A stretch of 64,000 nucleotides of DNA from Gari tellinella (GCA_922989275.2 OV277874.1:15364154-15428153); one strand, 5' to 3'; positions 31,201 to 44,178 are shown, numbered from the stretch's first letter. The notes: a model not told the origin generated them from the letters alone. A program made the numbers and translations.

Positions 31201-31991
31201 CCAGTAACCAGTATACCAATGCAAAAATATATTTCTAATTGATAAAACAAACAAAAAAATGTATTTCCTGTAGGGCTCCTTTATTTTTAATGCAAGGTCC
31301 TGAAAAATAAATGTACCAATGATTTGTATACGAATAAAACAAACGTGTCCCTAATTAGTATACAAATAAAAAGATTTATTATATGCCTTTGTATGATATC
31401 GAGCGTTTCCGCGTGTATTTACACAGTAAAATACAAGAGTCTGTATCAGCCACTTTGTATTTTACTCTGACCTCGCTTTCGATTTAACGTGACGTCATTT
31501 ACGTACGTGTACAAGTGCCGCGTTATTCATTGTGGCAAACAAAAAATCTTGTTCAGCTTCAAATAACTAATAAATTTTGGCTATAAAATGATTTAAACAA
31601 CTATTTAATTGTTTTTGGTGTGTATTCAAGGCATATAATAAACACATCACCAGTTGGCAGTGTGCTACAGAGTGTTGCATTTAGCTCTCGACGTTTTTAG
31701 AGGAAACAACCGATCAGACTCGCGCCAAGGCGCTCGTCAGATCGGCTATTTCCGCCAAAATCGTCTCGAGCTAAATAGATCACTCTGTATCGCACTGTCA
31801 ACTGGTAATGTGTATTTATTGGTGGACTGATTATAGTTATAACTGTTTTATTGGTATACTTATAAATTATATAAATTTTGTATCGCTATACGAATCACTC
31901 TGATATAATTGAGTCATTTGAACTGAAAAATCACTCTTTGTTGGTATACTTACTAGGCATATATTCATTTTAGTTATATACTATTTGTCTG
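31201..31991. repeat. Unassigned DNA with a large palindrome at 31641-31815
   Basis: The palindrome has arms AACACATCACCAGTTGGCAG and its near-complement, and inner arms ATTTAGCTCTCGACG and CGTCTCGAGCTAAAT, with a GCGCCAAGGCGC tip. A shorter inverted repeat TAAAATACAA/TTGTATTTTA lies near 31430-31475. Confidence 0.7.
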
Positions 31992-32548
31992 TACACTCAG
32001 TGCAAAAAGAAACGCACATTTTTCACTTCACTATTTGTATGTAGAAGGAACGTATTTGTGAATTAACCTTTTCATTAAGGTCAGTAGTTCTGTCTGGGGG
32101 TATCAATGTTGAAAAACACAACCTGCACAAATCGGTGCGATGATTAAAACAGATTGTAGTTTTCTTTCGCTGCCAAATTAGTCGTGCGATGTTTACCCCT
32201 TCACCGTTTCATTGTCCTCTGCTTCAAATTTGTTATTTGTAAGATCGTTTCAAGGTAAGATCCAATGTAATATGAATTAAAACATATCGGTACGAATGTC
32301 AAACAGTTTGGATCCTGATCAGACGCCGCGTTACGCGGCGTCTGATCAGGATTCAAACTGTTTGCAAATGCGCTTTTTGGCGTTATTATGAGTGAAAGGA
32401 TTAAAAAGCATCACACTGGTTATGAGTTTTTTGTTTCTGATCTTGTTATAGAATTAAAACAATCTTATTAGTATTCTAATTTTCTTCAAGAAAAGATTCT
32501 TAATCTGCGCATTGAGCACAATGTGCGTTTCTTTTTGCACTGAGTGTA
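31992..32548. mobile_element. MITE O with a nested family C element
   Basis: Inverted ends CACTCAGTGCAAAAAGAAAC and its complement, TA flanks. A family C copy (32165-32404: TTCGCTGCC start, core-1 hairpin, GAGTGAAAGGATTAA) is inserted within. Confidence 0.82.
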
Positions 32549-32982
32549 TACTTGTTATTGGTATATTGGTTGTTGAGGTAACTGTTACATAGCCATACTG
32601 ACTATTGATATAATTGTTTTTATTGTTTTACTGATAATATACCTAATGTTTTAGTGTGTACTTAATATTAATAATATTGTTTCATAATAGAAATTGTAAA
32701 ATGTCCAAGACATAATTTATATTGATAAAATCATATGTGCTTGCTTTCAAAACTTGTAACATTCGGCCTTGTAAAGTGTTATACAAGCAATTATTAGTGT
32801 TTATATTCAAACGTTCTGCGCTGGCGCATATTAATATTGTACGCTTGTTAATGTTTTATTTTGTAAATTCTGTGTACAATGGAGAGAAGGTCTGTTATTC
32901 TTTTCCGTATAGAAACGAATCGCAAACGCAATTCAATTAAATGTCGACAGTAGCAATTTGTTGCACATGTTGACAAGTCTTC

Positions 32983-33234
32983 TTAACCCTTTAACCCATA
33001 GCCTATTTCTAGTAGTTAAGATATGTGACCTATTAAAGCAGGCTGAAAGTAAAGCAGAATGTGCCCTAGGGCACATTCTGCTTTACTTTTAGCCTACTTT
33101 AAGTTACTATCTGCTAGTATATAGAAAATATTTCTTATAATACATATTCATGACAGTATAAAATGGAACTATTTTCTTTGGCGAATGAATAAAATGAATG
33201 CGCTAAAAGTCGCTTCTATAAGGGAAAGGGTTAA
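32983..33234 (+). mobile_element. MITE family B copy
   Basis: TTAACCCTTTAACCC to AGGGAAAGGGTTAA with core-2 tip TGTGCCCTAGGGCACA. Confidence 0.9.
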
Positions 33235-33237
33235 TAC

Positions 33238-33370
33238 GTGTTGCAAACAGGTAGGGACCTGATCATACGCCGGTTAACCCAGCGTTTGACAAGGTTACAA
33301 ACTGTTTGCAAGGGATATAAGGGCTTTAGCTTAAACGCGCGTTGGGAAAGAATAGCATCTTCTCCACTGA
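33238..33370 (-). mobile_element. Family A right-half fragment
   Basis: Starts in a degraded core-1 and ends AGCATCTTCTCCACTGA; the left half is lost. Confidence 0.7.
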
Positions 33371-33387
33371 ACAAATGTGTGTTAGAG

Positions 33388-33637
33388 TACAGTGGAGAAT
33401 CTGTTATTCTTTCCCGTTTAAACGCAAACGTACGCAAACGCAAAACACTAAAACGTAGAAAAGAACAACTAATAGACAATTCTGATAATTCTTGTTTATC
33501 TTGGTGGCAAACAGTTTGGAGCCTGATCAGACGCCGGGTTACCCGGCGTCTGATCTGGCTCCAAACTGTTTGCACTGCAAATAATAGTTTTAGCGTAAAC
33601 GCGTTTATTGGGAAAGAATAACAGATTCTCCACTGTA
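33388..33637 (-). mobile_element. MITE family A copy
   Basis: Intact 250-bp element, TA flanks, core-1 hairpin. Confidence 0.93.
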
Positions 33638-33639
33638 CC

Positions 33640-34600
33640 TGTGTGGAAAGCCGGATAACAAAGTTATCAGTTTGTATGTATGATTTACCTGGCATAACAA
33701 AACAAGGATTGCAATAACATTAGCGTTCTTGGTAAAAAGATTACATAGTTGCATGTTCTATTTTACAACATGTATTAATAATATTATAATTTTTGACCAC
33801 ATTTGCAAGGCACTTTTTACAATGTAATTATATTCAAGATGTTTGCGAAAGATACACAAATATTGTTTTTCATGCACATCTTAGTATTAAAATTCCCAAA
33901 CAAACATTGACAAATACTATATTTGAACGATCAAAAGAAAGAAAAGATACACAATTGTAATGACAAATGTTTGCAGTTCTAATACAAAATATATCAACAA
34001 AACAAATTGGAAGAAGTATTCATTTAATATACCGGGTATTTTTATCTAGTTTAAACGAAAGGCACGAAACACAGATACATTATTTATGAAATTATAGATA
34101 CTATAGCGGATACGTTATTTTTCGCCGTTTAGTGGAAACTACACACAATGTAATGAAATAAAGACAAATATATTTCTACAATTTCTTACGATTTATTTTT
34201 ATTTGAACTGCAAACAGAGTGGAGCCTGATCAGATGCCGGGGTACCTGGCGTCTAATCTGGCTCCAAACTATGCAACGGCAATAACTATTTCCGAACGAA
34301 CGCATTTATTGGGAAAGAATAACGTCATCGCCACTGTATGACGTCAGCTGTGACGTATATATAATAAAATTTTCATTACTGTACGTGAATTTGTTCACAG
34401 TTTTGAGTTAAGATTTAATTTTAAAAATAATTATTGTCAATTCTACTTAAGCTTAAAAAAGTAGTCAACAGTTTTTAAAATTAAGCATTTGTATTTATGC
34501 TTTTCGGTGGATTACCACGAAATAGCAGTAGATTACCGCTTGATAATTTCACTGCTTTAAGCAGTGGGATTATCGCCACGCGCGCTTTTATTATGAATTT
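33640..34600. other. Unassigned DNA with an old A remnant
   Basis: 34200-34338 keeps a core-1 hairpin (GAGCCTGATCAGATGCC) and an A end (AATAACGTCATCGCCACTGTA). No gene. Confidence 0.5.
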
Positions 34601-35839
34601 CCCCCGTAGGGCTCCCCAAGAATCGTAGTCAATCGTGTCTTATCGTTAAATTCCGGCAGTCCGATTTGTCGCGAACCACTCAACGGAAGAACACGAATCC
34701 AAGATCGGGAGCAACGACGTAATTCGGATGACGTCAACTCAATAAATCAGTGACGTCATCGTACGGGAAACTGTTTCGAAAATGTGTTCGATATAAAGTT
34801 GGGGCTCAGCACGGGGTAAAACACGTACTTTCGCTTTCACAATTGTCGAAGAATTTCGTTTAAAAAGTGGCTTAAGGGTGTATCCAACCCTTAAGCGATT
34901 TATTCAAAGTATCAAACTTTTTTTTAATCATTGTTTTTTGGAAGAGCTATTTATGATGAATGAAACAATGGAAAACAAATATATGGTGGTGTCCTTTTTT
35001 TGAGCTACAGCGATTTGAAAAAGGTATGTCAAATTTGGACTTTTTCTCTCAAATTTTACCCATTCAGAGTACAAGCTTCAGTAAAATCTATTTCAAAACA
35101 AAACAAGCATGGTAATTTGGGTTTTCATTATTTATTTCATGTCTATGGTGGTATTTTCACATATAGAAACCAAAGTTAGACAAAGCAGGCACTAGGTTTG
35201 AACAATATGGATCCTCGAATATCAAAAATATGCTTTTTATAGGGCATGATTTTATTAGATATTTTATTTGATGAAAAAAAAGTAAAAAAGTTTGAAAATG
35301 AAAAAGTTCTAGTATTAAACTTTTTCTTATATTCTACCAAATGAAAGCCAATGCTAAGGCAGTTCAAAATATGAAAAGAAATTGAAAGGTCAGTGTTGAA
35401 ATATTTAGTTATTAAAGTAAAACGAGTTATCTCCCTTTACAACATTTACAAAAAAGTACCATATCGATGGTATTTAGAGCTTTATAAATTTCACATTTGG
35501 TGCCTGTTTTTTCTTAAATTAAGTTTTTGTATGAAGAAATACTACCATAGATAGGAAATAAATAACACAAAACCAAATTATCATATTTGTTTTCATTTAA
35601 AATGGATTTTATTGAAGCGGGCTTTTTGAAAAGGACAAAGTAAGAGAAAGTGGGTGGGGTAAATTTTACATGGCCATGGAGCCAACTGTTGTTCACCAAA
35701 ATGTACACTTTTTCTATTTTTTCATTCATCTTAAATAGCTCTTAAATACAAAACGATCATAAAGTGTTTTCATATACTTTGAAAATTTCTTAAATTCACG
35801 ACATTGATTCACCCTTAAAGGCATAAATAAATAGAATAA
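34601..35839. other. Repeat-poor intergenic DNA
   Basis: The longest stretch without MITE ends or hairpins. AT-rich with short frames, none with splice or domain support. Confidence 0.5.
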
Positions 35840-35990
35840 TTGTATTTTTTCAGTATAAGATCGAATTAAATCCATTTCGTGAACTTCAGACTGTTATATT
35901 TTCACTAGTGGCGAAGCCACTCGTGAAAATATAACGTCTGATGTTCACTCAATGGATTAAATTTCTATCTTATACTGAAAAACAATAATC
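35840..35990. mobile_element. Foldback element
   Basis: Arms TTTTTCAGTATAAGATCGAA and complement, tip CACTAGTGGCGAAGCCACTC. Seen once in the window. Confidence 0.7.
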
Positions 35991-36034
35991 CTCTATGTAA
36001 ACATTTCCAGCTATTATCTATTGTATGAAAATGG

Positions 36035-36500
36035 TATTAGTGTTTTCTTCTGACCTGTGAGAGTTATTTTTAGATTGGAACATTCTAACATTTTAAAAGG
36101 GATGATCACCGTACTCGTTGATTTCCGTACAGTCAGCCGGGGATACGGAAAGCTGTATTTATTGTGCGTAATGTACAGGAGAGAAGATATTATTATTTCC
36201 CGAATAAACGCAAACACAATGCACAAAACTGTAGAAAATTAATTTCATCTTTTTTATCTGGATTGGAGTCTGATCTGGCTCCAACCTGTTTGCAATGGAC
36301 ATTATAGTTTTAGCATTAACACGTTTATTGAGAATGAATAACATATGATCAGTAAAATTAGCACAGCTGTCTCGTGCTGTAGGAGGATCATGCTGACCTC
36401 AAGTTATATACAGATCCGATGTTACCCTGTTATCTATTTACCAATATGAACTATTATGTTCTACAAATAACTCGGACAGTTCAGAAAAATCGGACAATAC
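36035..36500 (-). mobile_element. Composite MITE N with A-like core
   Basis: TTAGTGTTTTCTTCTGACC end, reversed relative to 28364. The hairpin CTCGTGCTGTAGGAGGATCA is degraded. The internal A-type element is at 36174-36354. Confidence 0.7.
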
Positions 36501-36507
36501 GTTTACC

Positions 36508-36682
36508 CAGGGCCCCAGATAAGGAGGAGTAAACTGAACAAAGCCAACCTTTTCACCCTCAGGTCAGCACCAAATCCTATGGTGTTACTACTCATTAGAA
36601 TCGTCTGGGTAGTGACACCATAGGGTTTAATGCAGAAATCAAGATTTTAGTTTTCGAAAAACTCCCATTTTATGGAGCTCTT
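36508..36682. mobile_element. MITE family J copy
   Basis: CAGGGCCCCAGATAAGGAGG to ATTTTATGGAGCTCTT, palindromic block CCTATGGTGTTACTACTC. Confidence 0.65.
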
Positions 36683-36951
36683 TATATTACCGGTGTTCTT
36701 CGTTAATGTATGAAATCGAAACCGCTGTCAGAATAAAAACAAATGACGGGTTTTCAAAAAGATTGCTACTGCTTTGTAATTTTTTATTATATATACAGTT
36801 TTAAGATACTTTTTAACTTGATCAATCACTATTGTACTCAAAGTACATGTATGGCTAGTACGTAGATTATACATATGTACTATGTACTATAAAAATATGA
36901 CTAAAATGTCATACAATATACCGGTACATGGATAACATTTATTTTTCACTA

Positions 36952-37084
36952 TACAGCGCTGCTTCTCTTCAACGACACCCATTGTGAGACAAAATAATTG
37001 TGCGTTGTTCGATGGGAGTCGTTGTAGGAAGGGAATTTAGCTTACATTTGCAAACAGCTTGAATCCAGTTCAGACGCCGCTTTC
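36952..37084 (+). mobile_element. MITE family F left fragment
   Basis: TACAGCGCTGCTTCTCTTC start, breaks off inside core 1. Confidence 0.7.
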
Positions 37085-37109
37085 CATGTAAACATGTTGA
37101 TGTTCATTG

Positions 37110-37320
37110 TACAGTGGAGAAAACGTTATTCTTTCCGGCTTAAACGCAAACGAACGCAAACGCAAAGCACTTAAACGTAGAAACTTAGAACATTTCGACA
37201 ATTCTGACCTTTCATGTTATTCAGAACTGCGTCTGATCAGGCACCAAACTGTTTGCAATGGAAATAAACGTTTGAGCGTAAACGCGTTAATTAGGAAAGA
37301 ATAACGTTTTCTCCACTGTA
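37110..37320 (-). mobile_element. Family A MITE lacking half of the core hairpin
   Basis: Both ends intact. The left core-1 arm is missing, leaving CGTCTGATCAGGCACCAAAC. Confidence 0.85.
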
Positions 37321-37396
37321 CACGGTTTGAAGACAGATTAGTCGCCCAGAAAATCTTATCCGTCTCCAAACTGTTCACCACACCGGTGTAAATGAA

Positions 37397-37754
37397 TACA
37401 GTGCTCCACCCATACAACGGCTTCCGGAACAACGATTCCATCCTTATAACGACGTTTGCCGCTGTTCCCGAAACAAGAAAGTTATGTCCAACCTTTTCAC
37501 GACTGCTAAATCGTCTGCTTAAAAATGTCGTCTGCTGATTTTCACTTAGTCGCATATTCGACGTTTTGATAGAAAGAACATAAAGAAGAGTGACAAACAG
37601 CTTGAATCCAATTCAGACGCCGCGTCACGCGGCGTCTGATCTGGATTCAATCTGTTTGCAAGTGTAAGCCAATTTCCATCCCTATAACGACTCCCCCCGA
37701 ACAGCATTCATACTCTTTGTCTCCCCTTGAGTGTTGTTGCAGAGAGGGAGCACT
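37397..37754. mobile_element. MITE family F copy
   Basis: TACAGTGCTCCACCCATAC to GAGAGGGAGCACTAG, core-1 hairpin with tip CGCGTCACGCGG. Confidence 0.8.
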
Positions 37755-37852
37755 AGTCATTTTCTACATTTAACGGCAATGCGTTTGCATTGAGTTAGGC
37801 TTAGTCTGGAAAGAACGACGCCTTCCCCTTATTACTTGGGCTTTCAATAACA

Positions 37853-38201
37853 GTGGTAGTGGCCCAATGGTTACACCATTGGACTACGGTACCAGGGGTC
37901 GTGAGTTCGATCCCCCGCCGGACCAGCGGTCTGACTAATTTTTTCTAAATCCCCGATGATGTACAGGAATGTCCTTGAGCAAGACATGTACCGCGAATTG
38001 CTCCTCTCCACCCAGGGGTTAAAATGGGTACCCGTGAAGGGTCTGAGTCGGTACTGCGGCTGCATTTGACTGCGCCATATGTTAGCAGTGCTCATAGGCA
38101 AGATGGCTCAATGATCAGGGGAGTATATGTACAGTCGGCTGAGCGGTCATTCGGACTGAAAGTAGACTTTAACTTGGTATATTACTTTTTTTTTTTTTTA
38201 T
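37853..38201 (+). mobile_element. tRNA-derived SINE, copy 2
   Basis: Same promoter boxes, central block and tail as copy 1 at 29376, with few substitutions, and a T-rich end. Confidence 0.9.
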
Positions 38202-38329
38202 AATATACACTCGTTTAGTTATTTCTATGATTGTGATAAATGTTTTGCGTAACATTTTAAACACCTCCCCGGCGAAAGTACGTTTTAAAATTGATTGTAT
38301 GTTTTAAAAACAGTTTGTAGTAGGATCTG

Positions 38330-38574
38330 GGCCCGTTTCATAAACCTTCGTACGACAAATGTTGTCGTAGGTCAGATTATAAAAGTCTCAATTATTATTT
38401 ATTTCTCCAATAAATGATCCTGTCTTGTAACATCTCTTTTGGAATCGTCTTGAAAAGACGATTCCAATGAAATATCACAAGACAGGGTTGAATAGAGAAA
38501 TCAGAAATTAAATGCATTTTAAAGTTTTGACTTACGACCGTTTTTGTCGTACAATGTTTTATAAAACGGGCCCC
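38330..38574. mobile_element. Foldback MITE family D
   Basis: GGGCCCGTTTCATAAACC to complement; centre GGAATCGTCTTGAAAAGACG. Confidence 0.85.
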
Positions 38575-38635
38575 AGGTTATGTTACTAACCAGCAGCATT
38601 GGGATTACCGACGTTATGAACGTGTTTAGTAGACC

Positions 38636-39030
38636 TTAACCCTTTCAACCCTAAATATCTCTTGTGGGTATTTATTAACCTTTTGGACTCTTCTAGTACA
38701 TGCATCTTAAACCAGTCTACTGTTGCATTTTTGATATGACAAGAAAAAACAATGAAATTATCAAACAGTGCAGATCCTGATCAGAGGGCTCCTATAGGAG
38801 CCCTCTGATCAGGGTCTACACTGTTTACTTTCTAGTTAGTCAAGATCTAGTCCAGTGTTACATACCTGGGAATTAGGGTATTTTGTGTAATACATTGAAA
38901 AGTGACAAACAGGGCTAACGGAGCCCTCTGACCAGGGTCCATACCTTTTGCATACAACAATTGTACTATTCACAGGTAAACTGTTTGTAATGGCGAGTAT
39001 AATCGTCATTAGGGTTAAAATGTGTTAATT
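38636..39030. mobile_element. MITE H followed by a G remnant
   Basis: 38636-38830 matches H in intron 6. 38840-39030 has CATACAACAATTGTAC and GGGTTAAAA family G landmarks. Confidence 0.7.
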
Positions 39031-39155
39031 TCAAACGTGATAAACTGCGTGAAATAGTTATAAATCACCCCCTGAATTTCAAACGTGATAAACGTGGTGG
39101 GCATAGTTGTAAATCACCCCCTTAATTTCAAACGTGATAAACGTTGTGGGTAAAA
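39023..39155 (+). repeat. 61-bp tandem repeat, 2.2 units
   Basis: Unit starts AATTTCAAACGTGATAAAC and includes AAATCACCCCC. Confidence 0.8.
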
Positions 39156-39803
39156 CCACATGGAAGCAAAACCATCGACCTGCCTTCCTTTTAGTTTTTG
39201 GCAGAAGGGCTAATACTGGTCAAAAAAACAATCAAAATGCCCTATGACAATTAAGCCACAGAACCGCGACAAGGAAGGAAGGTTTCTGAGGATTAATTAT
39301 AAGGTGTTGTTTACGTCAGGTGCCTGCTTTAAGCTGTCACCTGTCTTTTATACAATCAATAAGCCCTCTAGGGTTTAGTGGTCCTAATAGAGAGGTGGTC
39401 GTAATAGAAAAGTTTACTGTAGAGAAGGTGAAGTGAGCGAGCGGAGTGTGTTATGCCAGGTATACGTGTTATTGTTTGACAGTTGAGCTACGTCATGAGA
39501 AAACGGGCACCTGTTAATTAAGATCAGCTGAATTGTTCTTATTAATATCTCGTACACTGTTCTTATCAATATGTAAAAGACCCAAATCAAACGCTAATTC
39601 CAAACTTATTGACAAATGTATCAATGTGTTTATGAGTTCATACGAGTGCATACCTTAATTTAGTATGGAAAAAGGACAACGTTTATTTAGCGGCGTTAAG
39701 TGACAATCTGAAACATTTTTTGATGATATGTCGGAATACCCGTTTTCCCACAATGTTGCTCATTATTGTTTATTCTGTTAGTTGAAGAACAAAGTTCTGT
39801 AGT
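39156..39803. other. Intergenic repeats, no gene
   Basis: A CCATCGACCTGCC segment resembles 42520-42640. 39320-39425 has half of a core-2 hairpin with an S-type end (GGTCGTAATAGAAAAG). The rest is unassigned. Confidence 0.45.
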
Positions 39804-40101
39804 TACAGTGGAGAAGTCGTTATTCTTTCCCAATAAACGCGTTTACGGTAGAAATATTGTTTCTTTTGCAAACAGTTTGGAGCCAGATCAGACGCCGGGT
39901 AACCCGGCGTCTGATCAGGCCCCAAATTGTTTGCCATTCAGATTAACATGAAAACATGTAATCAGAATTGTCCAAAAGTTGTAATTTTTAACGTGTTTTT
40001 GTCGATATGTTTGCTTCTTGTTTGCATTCAACAGGAAATAATAACTGTATGACGTCATAATGACGTCACAATGACGTCAGAATACCGTCTTCTGCACTGT
40101 A
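39804..40101 (+). mobile_element. Family A MITE with TGACGTCA repeats in its end
   Basis: Both termini recognisable, but the right inverted end is broken by about 45 bp containing ATGACGTCA three times (40049-40080). Confidence 0.82.
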
Positions 40102-40284
40102 GAACATGTAACCATGATCGTGCAAGGGCTCGTGCCCAATGCCTATTGTCATCTGTGATTATTAATGTCTGGTGCTTTCATCGTTAAGTATTTTGTTGCA
40201 TAATAAATGTGCTTGTAAGCATTAATTAGCATACTATTATGTTTGTTATACTTATTGTACCCAATTATATTGACGTATTGAACG

Positions 40285-40482
40285 TACAGTCGTCAATCGA
40301 TACTTGGAACTCGCGTTAGTACGAACATACCCATATTCCAAAGTTAAATCGTGGCTAAGCCACGTTTTAACTTTGAAATACGGGTGTGTTCGACTTAAGT
40401 GACATCAATCTATCGAAACTCAACTTATCAAATAATGGTACGATCCAGGTAAACGAATCCGAAGTATCCAGTTTCGACTGTA
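40285..40482. mobile_element. TA-flanked MITE with TACAGTCG ends
   Basis: Inverted ends TACAGTCGTCAATCGATAC and TCGACTGTA. The central hairpin is AAAGTTAAATCGTGGCTAAG. Confidence 0.65.
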
Positions 40483-40499
40483 ATTCAACCACCCAACAT

Positions 40500-40680
40500 A
40501 TCCCCTCACTGCCTTAACCCTAGGACAATGTTTATTTACTTCTGATCAGGACATATATTGTTTGATATTTATTACGATAGGACTGTAGTCAATTTAACTA
40601 ACTTTACATTTTAAATCTGAAAAATAAAATCAGACGACAATTGTTTAATGGGTATGACGTCATGGAATTAATGGGCTTAC
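40500..40680. mobile_element. MITE family C2, damaged
   Basis: CCCCTCACTGCCTTAACCC to ATGACGTCATGGAAT; core-1 mostly lost. Confidence 0.6.
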
Positions 40681-40687
40681 ATACCAA

Positions 40688-41870
40688 TATGTTTGTTATA
40701 TTTCAAATAGCTCCGGACATCACTACATATGAATATGTTGGTTATATTTCAAATACCTCCGGACATAACTACATATGACTCTCCGGACATAACTACATAT
40801 GAATATGTTGGTTTTATTACAAATACCTCCGGACATTACTACATATGTATATGTTGGTTATATTTGAAATACCTCCTGATATAACTACATCTGAATCTGT
40901 TGGTTATATTTCAAATACCCCCTGAACATAAATACATATGAATCTGTTGGTTATATTTCAAATACCCACGAACATAACTACACATGAATCTGTTGGTTAT
41001 ATTTCAAATACATCCGGACATTACTACATATGAATATGTTGGTTTTTTGAAAATACCTCTGGACATAACTACATATGAATCTGTTGGTTATATTACAAAC
41101 ATCCCGGTCATAACTACACGCGCGTTTGTTGGTTATATTCCAAAGCCCTCAGGATACGAACGTGTTGATTATATTTCAAATACCCCGGACATAATTACAT
41201 ACGAACTTGTTGGTTATATTTCATATACCTCCGGACATAACTACAATGTACATACGAACTTGTTGATTATATTTCAAATACCCCGGACATAACTACATAC
41301 GAACGTGTTGATTATATTTCAAATACCCCGGACATAATTACATACGAACTTGTTGGTTATATTTCATATACCTCCGGACATAACTACATACGAACTTGTT
41401 GGTTATATTTCAAATATGTCCGAACATAACTACATACGAACTTGTTGGTTATAATTCATATATCTCAGGACATAACTAGATACAAATTTGTTGGATATGC
41501 GAATGTTGGTTATATTTCCAATACCTCTGGACATAACTACAAACGATTGTTTAGTTATATTTAAATTATATCTGTATAGAACTACACACGAATGTGCTAG
41601 TTATATTTCAAATACCGCTGGAAATAACTACTACATACGAATGTGTTGGTTATATTTCAAATACTCCTGGAAACAACTACATCCAAATGTGTTGGTTATA
41701 TTTCAAATAACTCTGGATGTAACTACAAATGAATGTGTTGGTTATATTTCAAATACCTCTGGACATTATTACTTACGAATTAGTTGGTTATATTTCGAAT
41801 ACATCTTGACCACATATTCCCATTTCGACATAACCTTACGTGATCGCTTAGCTACATTTACATAGGAACA
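40688..41870 (+). repeat. 46-bp minisatellite, about 25 copies
   Basis: Unit runs TTGTTGGTTATATTTCAAAT then ACCTCCGGACATAACTACAT. Copies differ by 10-20 percent. Frames that appear coding come only from the repeat. Confidence 0.92.
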
Positions 41871-42041
41871 TGTTGGGTATATGTGTCAGATATCTATGAG
41901 TTTGTTATTGTTTCTAATTACCTTATCCATATTAGTATTTTTACTTGCTAGTTATTTTTCTTGTATTATTCTGCTACAGTCAATGGTGAGCCGTATTGAG
42001 CGTTACGTTACATTCTTTCACCAATAAACGGGATCCACTAG

Positions 42042-42256
42042 TAACCCTTTCATTGTCAATGCGATGACGCCAAACGACGCGTTTGCAAACAGGTTACGAG
42101 GCGTCTGATCGGGATCCAAACTGTTTGGCACTCATTTCGCCAGTCAAACTGTATTGAATCTATATTTCAAACGATGTTGCAAACAACAATGTGGAAGCAG
42201 ACGACAAAGGGTAAGGGGTAAAAATTCACGATAGTTAGGACAATGAAAGGGTCAAT
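42042..42256. mobile_element. MITE family C copy
   Basis: AACCCTTTCATTGTCAATG and CAATGAAAGGGT ends, shortened core 1. An A-like end fragment precedes it. Confidence 0.75.
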
Positions 42257-43505
42257 TAACAGGCTCTTGAAACTTTGAAGATTCATCTAATTATGAGTGC
42301 CTAAGAATTTGAAGCTCAATCAGGCATCATATTACCCTTTTTCTAAACTGCTTGCAATGGGCATAATACTTAGGCACAAATTCATTTATTAGGCTGGATG
42401 GAGGAGTTAGTTTTACGGCGCTGCGACACAAATTAAGTCATATAGCGCCGATAAATGCTGAGGGATGATGATATGAGATGAGATGATTTCGGTTAATCTC
42501 AGTCGGGGCAAAGCAGCACATGGGCTCAAAACCACCGACCTGCCTGAAGGGGGATCAGCTCAGTTAAATAAACAAAAACTTCCCCTGTGATAATTAAGCA
42601 CCAGAGTCGCAGCAACGTAAGAAGGTCGCTAGGGTAATCTATTATGAAAGAGAAATCTATAATGTCCTGTATGCAGTGAATGTGAAAAACATGCACGTTT
42701 AATGTGCATGTAGATACATTTATTGACAGATAGGTATGTGGCGACGACCTTGAACCCTGTCCTGCTAAAGAGATGCCAGCAATCATCACTGTTTTAAAAT
42801 CGAAAAGAGGAGTAGTTATGCTAAAATGTGTAAGTAGAAGAATAATTCACAGTTCGTCGAATATGACTTTCCGTATTTCATAATATAACTGAACTGAAGC
42901 CGTGTCAACTGATAATTAGAAAAGTCACAGGGTCCCTGGTCTAAATTTTAATATTCGATTTCCTTTGTATTGAAATTCTGATCAGCAAAACTTGTAGACT
43001 CTGATCAGGCGTCGCATTATGCGACGTCATGTCAGAGTCTTCACTGTTTGCGTATGTCCCATATATTGGACCGTTGGCACAAATGGGTTAATATGCATGT
43101 ATGACGTCATTTCTCTGCTCCGTTAACAGTCTGTACGCAATAATTGTCGTCTGCTAAATTTATCATCTGTAACAAATGTCAAACATGATTTAAGAAATTT
43201 TCTGTCAGGTAGTACATGTCTTTTCAGAGCGTCAAACAGTTTGGATCCAGATGAGATGCTGAGTTACTCGGTGTCTCATCTGGAAACCAAACTGTTGTAA
43301 CAGTAACAACAAAGTCGACCACAGCATGTAGAAGGATAGCCAATGTGCATGTTGTGTTGGTATTATTGTGTCATTTATGTGATGTATTGTTGTTTATTGT
43401 TTACCTATATCATATTTATGCTCCATGAGTCAAGGTTTACCTGTGGTTACATATTTACAATATGATGTAAAACTATATCTGTAAATAGCATTCACTCATT
43501 AGTAA
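42257..43505. other. Intergenic, K and C fragments
   Basis: 42925-43092 is family K (AGACTCTGATCAGGCGTCGC hairpin, AATGGGTTAA end). 43140-43300 holds a core-1 variant with tip CTGAGTTACTCGG. No gene. Confidence 0.5.
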
Positions 43506-43799
43506 TTAACCCTTTCACTCTCAATGACGTCATCTTTCACTCTCAATGACGTCATCTTTCACTCTCAATGACGCCTTAAAGCGCGTTTGCCAACAGTTTG
43601 GGTCCTGGTCAGACGCCGCGTCGCGCGGCGTCTGATCAGGACCCAATCTGTTTGACACTCTTATCGATATTTATTACGTCATTAAACCTGAAATCCAACT
43701 TTGAAACGTGTCTTGCAGACAAAATAACTGAAGCAGACGACAATAAAGCGGTGAAGGGGTAAAAATCTCCCGAATAATTTTTATCGTGAAATGGTTAAA
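43506..43799 (+). mobile_element. MITE family C with a triplicated end
   Basis: The 22-bp word CTTTCACTCTCAATGACGTC is repeated three times at the left end, followed by core 1 and the GGTGAAGGGGTAAAA block. Confidence 0.85.
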
Positions 43800-43811
43800 C
43801 TTGTATCATCT

Positions 43812-44134
43812 ATACACCGGAGAACCGTTTTTCTTTGCCGTTTAAACGCAAAGGAAACGCGGAACGGTTTAAACGAAACGAAACGCAGATGCAATGCAAT
43901 CAAATGTCGAAAATGGCGATTTTGTTTTGAAGTATTGACAATTCATTTTTATCTGAATGGCAAACAATTTGGAGCCTGATATGACGCCGGGCACGAATGA
44001 ATTGTTCATTCGTGCGCCGGTTAACCCGTTGTGTGATCGTTAGCAATGTCAAAAATTATTTTTTCATAAACGCGTTTATTGGGAAATCATAGCTAAACGT
44101 TTATTTGGGAAAGAATAATGTCTTTTCCACTGTA
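43812..44134 (-). mobile_element. Diverged family A MITE
   Basis: TACACCGGAGAACC start, AATGTCTTTTCCACTGTA end. The core is split by the palindrome CACGAATGAATTGTTCATTC, inserted at the hairpin tip. Confidence 0.7.
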
Positions 44135-44178
44135 TGTAATAAAAAGACGACCAATCAGCTATTGTTTATGACGTTATA

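Noticed and set aside
40984..41865. Proteins of 102 and 125 codons
   Set aside because: Translations of the 46-bp minisatellite.
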